Shown here: piece by piece, positions 33,391-36,203 of the stretch
How the letters are laid out: every line of letters starts with the position of its first letter
How positions within the stretch are numbered: position 1 is the stretch's first letter
Notes under the pieces: model-generated
What the model was told of the DNA's origin: nothing
Database searches by the model: none
The model's input: the letters and a program-made list of their open reading frames with translations, nothing else
Origin: an uncultured Alphaproteobacteria bacterium
GTDB taxonomy: Bacteria > Pseudomonadota > Alphaproteobacteria > Rhizobiales > Aestuariivirgaceae
NCBI GenBank assembly: GCA_937873445.1
Contig: CALMWF010000005.1
Location: forward strand, 1 to 36,203
Length of the DNA stretch: 36,203 nucleotides
Direction of reading: 5' to 3'
Made by a program: the position numbers and the translations under genes

Positions 33391-34386
33391 TCACGAGACG
33401 CCGAGGCGCAAGAGGTCGTGGATGTGAATGAGGCCTGAAGGCCTGCCACCTTCATCAACAATGAAGGCGGCGGTGATCTTGGCACGGTTCAGTGTGTCCA
33501 GGGCCTCAATGGCAAGATCATCGCGCGGCAGGGTCCGGGGGTTGGGCGTCATCACCATGCGCGCTGTCTGGCCCAGCAGGTGGCCGGTCATGTGACGGCG
33601 GAGATCGCCATCGGTGATGATGCCGATGAGCCTGCCCTGCGGATCGGTCACACCCACACAGCCCAGGCTTTTGGCGGTCATGACCACCAGGGCCTCACTC
33701 ATCACCATGGTTTCCGGCACCAGCGGCAGCGCGTCACCCGTCAGCATCACCTCATGCACCAGCTTCAGCTGCGCGCCCAGCTTGCCACCGGGGTGAAAGG
33801 CCGAAAAATCCTCGGCGGTGAAGCCGCGCTGCTTGAGCAGCATGATGGCCAGCGCGTCACCGAGGGCCAGTTGCATCAGCGTCGAGGTGGTGGGGGCCAG
33901 GCCGATGGGGCAGGCCTCCTCGGCCTGGGGCAGCAGCAGCACCACGTCTCCCTCGCGGGCGAGGGTGCTGGCGGGGCGCGCGGTCATGGCAATGAGGGGC
34001 ACACGGAAGCGCCGGCTATAGGCCAGCAAGTCACGCAGTTCTGCCGACTCGCCCGAGTTTGACAGCAGCAGCAACACATCCTGGGTGGTGATCATGCCAA
34101 GGTCGCCGTGGCTGGCTTCAGCGGGATGCACAAACAGGGCAGGCGTGCCGGTGGAAGCCAGGGTAGCGGCGATCTTGCGGCCGATGTGGCCGCTTTTGCC
34201 CATGCCCGAAACAACAACGCGGCCGGCCGCTGCGGCAATGAGCGCTGCCGCGCGGGCGAGGCTGTCGCCCAGCGGCCCGTCCAGGGCAGCCAGAAGACGG
34301 TTAAGCCCCTGGGCCTCTGTGGCCAGTGCGGTGCGCGCCGTGGCAATCAGGTCGAGATCGGGGGAATGGCGGGAAGGCTTTGACAT
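33391..34386 (-). CDS. kdsD: KpsF/GutQ family arabinose-5-phosphate isomerase
   Basis: 331 residues. An N-terminal SIS domain has VVVSGMGKSGHIGRKIAATLASTGTP, FVHPAEASHGDLGMI and LLLLSNSGESAELRDLL. Two CBS domains follow (about 205-265 and 275-330) with VGVTDPQGRLIGIITDGDLRR and ITAAFIVDEGGRPSGLIHIHDLL. KdsD converts ribulose 5-phosphate to arabinose 5-phosphate, the first step to Kdo of lipopolysaccharide. The start is uncertain: neither the ATG at 34386 nor the TTG at 34395 has a strong ribosome binding site. It is divergent from the outer-membrane protein gene across about 106 nt. Confidence 0.93.
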   Translation of the reverse strand: MSKPSRHSPDLDLIATARTALATEAQGLNRLLAALDGPLGDSLARAAALIAAAAGRVVVSGMGKSGHIGRKIAATLASTGTPALFVHPAEASHGDLGMITTQDVLLLLSNSGESAELRDLLAYSRRFRVPLIAMTARPASTLAREGDVVLLLPQAEEACPIGLAPTTSTLMQLALGDALAIMLLKQRGFTAEDFSAFHPGGKLGAQLKLVHEVMLTGDALPLVPETMVMSEALVVMTAKSLGCVGVTDPQGRLIGIITDGDLRRHMTGHLLGQTARMVMTPNPRTLPRDDLAIEALDTLNRAKITAAFIVDEGGRPSGLIHIHDLLRLGVS

Positions 34387-34492
34387 GGCGGGCAAAATAG
34401 GAGGCTCACGGGCAAAAGGAAAGGGTGCCGAAGGCCGCGCAACCTGACGTTAACCATGTTTCTTTACGGTCGCGCGCAGTGAGGAGAGTACC

Positions 34493-35914
34493 GTGATTAA
34501 CAGGCACTTGGCGCGGCTGGCGTTGACCGCGGCCGCATTATGGGCATTGACCCTACCCGTTCTGGCCCAGGTGCTGCCACCGCTGCGGACCAGCACAGCG
34601 GATGCTGCCGCTGTGGCTGACGGCACCGACCCTGTTTCCGATCCGCTTGACGATCCTCTGGCCGATCCGCTGGCCGACCCCGCAGCCCCTCCCGAGGACA
34701 GTGCTGCCGTCAGGGTTCTGGCGCCGCCGCCGGTGACCGAAACGGTTGCCGCCAGACCGCGCCGCCTTACCCGTCCCCGGCCCGACCCCTATGCGCCGCT
34801 GGGCATGCGGGCCAGTGTGTTCGATTTCCATCCATCCCTGGAGGTGGGCGGCGTTGCCACCAGCAATGCGCGCAGGAGTGCGGACAAGGCCGACGCCGAT
34901 GTCGGTTTGCGGCTGCGCCCGGCCGTCGCCTTCCAGAGTGACTGGTTGCGCCATTCCTGGAGCGGTGAGGCCAGCAGCGAATTCATCCGCTTTCTCGACA
35001 AGGACAACCCGAGCACTGTGACCGCTTCGGCCAAGACCGATTTTCGGCTCGATGTGCGCCGCACCACCCATGCCGATTTCAGCCTGCATTATGACCTGAC
35101 CCAGACCGGTGCGGGATCCCGCGAAGTGGCGACCGACGCTGTCGATCCGCGGCGCGATCACGCGCTGGGCGGCAGCGCTGCCCTGAGCCATGATTTCGGC
35201 CCCCTCGAAACCACCGCCAGGCTGGGGGTCGAGCGCGCCTTCTTCAGCGACGTGAAGCGCGGCGACGGCACCACGGAGGACAATTCCGACCGGGCCTATA
35301 CGGAACCCACGCTCAACCTGCGCGGCACCTACAGATATGGTGCGGCCATCAATCCCTTCGCCGAAGCCAGCTATGGCCCGCGCCTGCATGACAGCACCCG
35401 CGACCGCAACGGGCTGAAACGCAACTCCCACGGCCTGGCGCTGCGGGCCGGTTTCAGTTTTGACGACGGTGCCTTGTGGAACGGCGAGATGGCGGTCAAA
35501 TATCTGGTGCGCGACTATGCCGATCCGGCCCTCAAGACCATTCAGACGGTGGGGCTTGACGGGTCGCTTGCGTGGCGGCCCACCGAACTCACCACCGCTG
35601 TGCTCACGCTAGGCACCGAACTGAACGAGAGTGCTGCTGCCACATCATCCGGCACGCGCAAGTGGGCAGCCCGCCTCGACCTGACCCAGGCGCTTCTGGA
35701 AAATCTCGACCTCAAGTTCAACATCGGGGCAGATTATGAGAAGGGCGATGGCGGGGCCGACATTACCGCCACGGCGGGAACGGGCATTGAATACATGTTC
35801 AATCCCATGCTGGCGGTCGCTGGCGGCTATTCCGGCACATTTTTCCATGGCTCGGAACCGGGTGACGACTGGACCGACCATCGGGTTCTGGCCAGTCTGA
35901 TCTGGCGTTACTGA
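34493..35914 (+). CDS. Outer-membrane beta-barrel protein
   Basis: 473 residues from a GTG start with GAGGAGAGTACC before it. Signal peptide: LALTAAALWALTLPVLAQ. A low-complexity acidic linker with repeated D-P-L (DPLDDPLADPLADPAAPP) precedes the barrel. From about residue 110 on there are alternating hydrophobic/polar strands such as SLEVGGVATSNARRS, DFSLHYDLTQTGAG and NIGADYEKGDGG. The protein ends LIWRY with a C-terminal tyrosine, an aromatic end residue typical of BAM-folded barrels. It fits the outer membrane beta-barrel (BBP2-like) group, function unknown. Neighbouring kdsD is envelope-related. Confidence 0.85.
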   Translation: MINRHLARLALTAAALWALTLPVLAQVLPPLRTSTADAAAVADGTDPVSDPLDDPLADPLADPAAPPEDSAAVRVLAPPPVTETVAARPRRLTRPRPDPYAPLGMRASVFDFHPSLEVGGVATSNARRSADKADADVGLRLRPAVAFQSDWLRHSWSGEASSEFIRFLDKDNPSTVTASAKTDFRLDVRRTTHADFSLHYDLTQTGAGSREVATDAVDPRRDHALGGSAALSHDFGPLETTARLGVERAFFSDVKRGDGTTEDNSDRAYTEPTLNLRGTYRYGAAINPFAEASYGPRLHDSTRDRNGLKRNSHGLALRAGFSFDDGALWNGEMAVKYLVRDYADPALKTIQTVGLDGSLAWRPTELTTAVLTLGTELNESAAATSSGTRKWAARLDLTQALLENLDLKFNIGADYEKGDGGADITATAGTGIEYMFNPMLAVAGGYSGTFFHGSEPGDDWTDHRVLASLIWRY

Positions 35915-35924
35915 TCTGGCGTTA
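35897..35924. repeat. 14-bp tandem duplication across a stop codon
   Basis: CTGATCTGGCGTTA occurs twice in direct succession (35897-35910 and 35911-35924). The beta-barrel gene stops at TGA 35912-35914 inside the second copy. Since both copies read LIWRY-stop, the duplication leaves the protein unchanged. Confidence 0.9.
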
Positions 35925-35959
35925 CTGACGAGGCGCAGGACGCCAGGCCTGTCATGACA

Positions 35960-35983
35960 AAGGCCCGGTTTGCGCCGGGCCTT
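35960..35983. terminator. Hairpin between convergent genes
   Basis: AAGGCCCGG (35960-35968), loop TTTGCG, CCGGGCCTT (35975-35983): a perfect 9-bp stem between the barrel gene and the partial - strand gene. In the - direction it is followed by TGTC, and in the + direction by CGCG, so the U tract is poor on both sides. It probably serves as a bidirectional terminator. Confidence 0.7.
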
Positions 35984-36004
35984 CGCGTGTGACGCGCAGT
36001 GCCA

Positions 36005-36203
36005 TCAGGCGGCCTGATCGCCGCCCGGGTTTTCGCCAACGGGCAGATCATCACCGTCGCGCATGGCCTTCAGTTCCTCCAGAATGTGGGTAAGGCTGGG
36101 GGCGGCCTTCCAGCCGATGAAGCCGCCATGCTGAGCCACCACTTTCTGCATCGCCTCGCGGAAGGCGGGTCCGATGTCGTCGCGTTCGAGGCCGAAGGCG
36201 ATG
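36005..36203 (-). CDS. Unrecognised protein, C-terminal 66 residues (partial, 5' end outside window)
   Basis: An open frame on the - strand runs from the window edge to TGA at 36005-36007. The visible part reads FGLERDDIGPAFREAMQKVV, then QHGGFIGWKAAPSLTHILEELKAM and an acidic, glycine-rich tail ending DQAA. Codon third positions are GC-rich as in neighbours and the amphipathic helix pattern looks like real protein. I do not recognise the family. It converges on the barrel gene with a hairpin between them. Confidence 0.65.
   Translation of the reverse strand, partial: IAFGLERDDIGPAFREAMQKVVAQHGGFIGWKAAPSLTHILEELKAMRDGDDLPVGENPGGDQAA

Overview
The window looks like a chromosomal segment of a GC-rich alphaproteobacterium. 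The evidence is the 3' part of a 23S rRNA gene and a 5S gene of alphaproteobacterial type, the strong GC bias at third codon positions, and an AT-rich palindrome upstream of znuA that matches the alphaproteobacterial Zur box. I cannot name a genus. There are no phage genes, insertion sequences or CRISPR arrays. Most of it is ordinary chromosome with a metabolic accessory region in the middle.

Layout. 1-1125: end of an rrn operon (23S, 5S, strong terminator, no tRNA after the 5S). 1324-3558: a two-gene membrane operon (GYF/RDD protein and a ClpP-fold membrane protein) and a small unknown gene. 3568-9877: DUF4126 protein, a DAO-type FAD oxidase plus ALDH7-type dehydrogenase pair (lysine/pipecolate catabolism, AmaA/AmaB-like), an OsmC protein, a TerC protein and an MFS transporter. 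10007-22903: a nitrogen- and amine-catabolism island with two glutamine-synthetase-like ligases, two PLP aminotransferases of different folds, a choline-dehydrogenase-like GMC enzyme, an RpiR regulator, and a + strand operon of N-formylglutamate-amidohydrolase-like protein, amino acid/choline-type permease, GS-like ligase, aldehyde dehydrogenase and iron alcohol dehydrogenase, ending at a clear terminator. 22953-26312: a metal-handling block on the - strand, with znuA behind a Zur box, then DUF1007, NicO and TspO. 26423-36203: CcdA, a HAD dehalogenase-like enzyme, a PuuD-like hydrolase, an orphan PAS histidine kinase, ferrochelatase, a QmcA/NfeD pair, KdsD, an outer-membrane beta-barrel protein and the C-terminus of an unrecognised gene.

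How the genes may work together. The + strand operon at 16417-22903 has the parts for a gamma-glutamyl-protected amino-alcohol pathway: import, ligation to glutamate, alcohol to aldehyde (iron ADH), aldehyde to acid (ALDH), and amide hydrolysis (amidohydrolase in the operon, or the PuuD-like enzyme at 27914). The GMC choline-dehydrogenase-like gene and the RpiR regulator are divergent from it across a 101-bp region holding a perfect -35 TTGACA. This is inference from families and order. The permease gene carries an in-frame TAG at 18173-18175, while the remaining 221 codons stay open and conserved-looking. It is therefore a fresh nonsense mutation, a sequencing error, or a read-through or split gene. 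TAG is the ordinary stop of at least six other genes here, which argues against codon reassignment.

The other notable items are the Zur-box promoter of znuA with overlapping -10, a set of mutually exclusive inverted repeats upstream of hemH, and a GC-rich hairpin whose 3' arm is tandemly triplicated just before the second GS-like gene.
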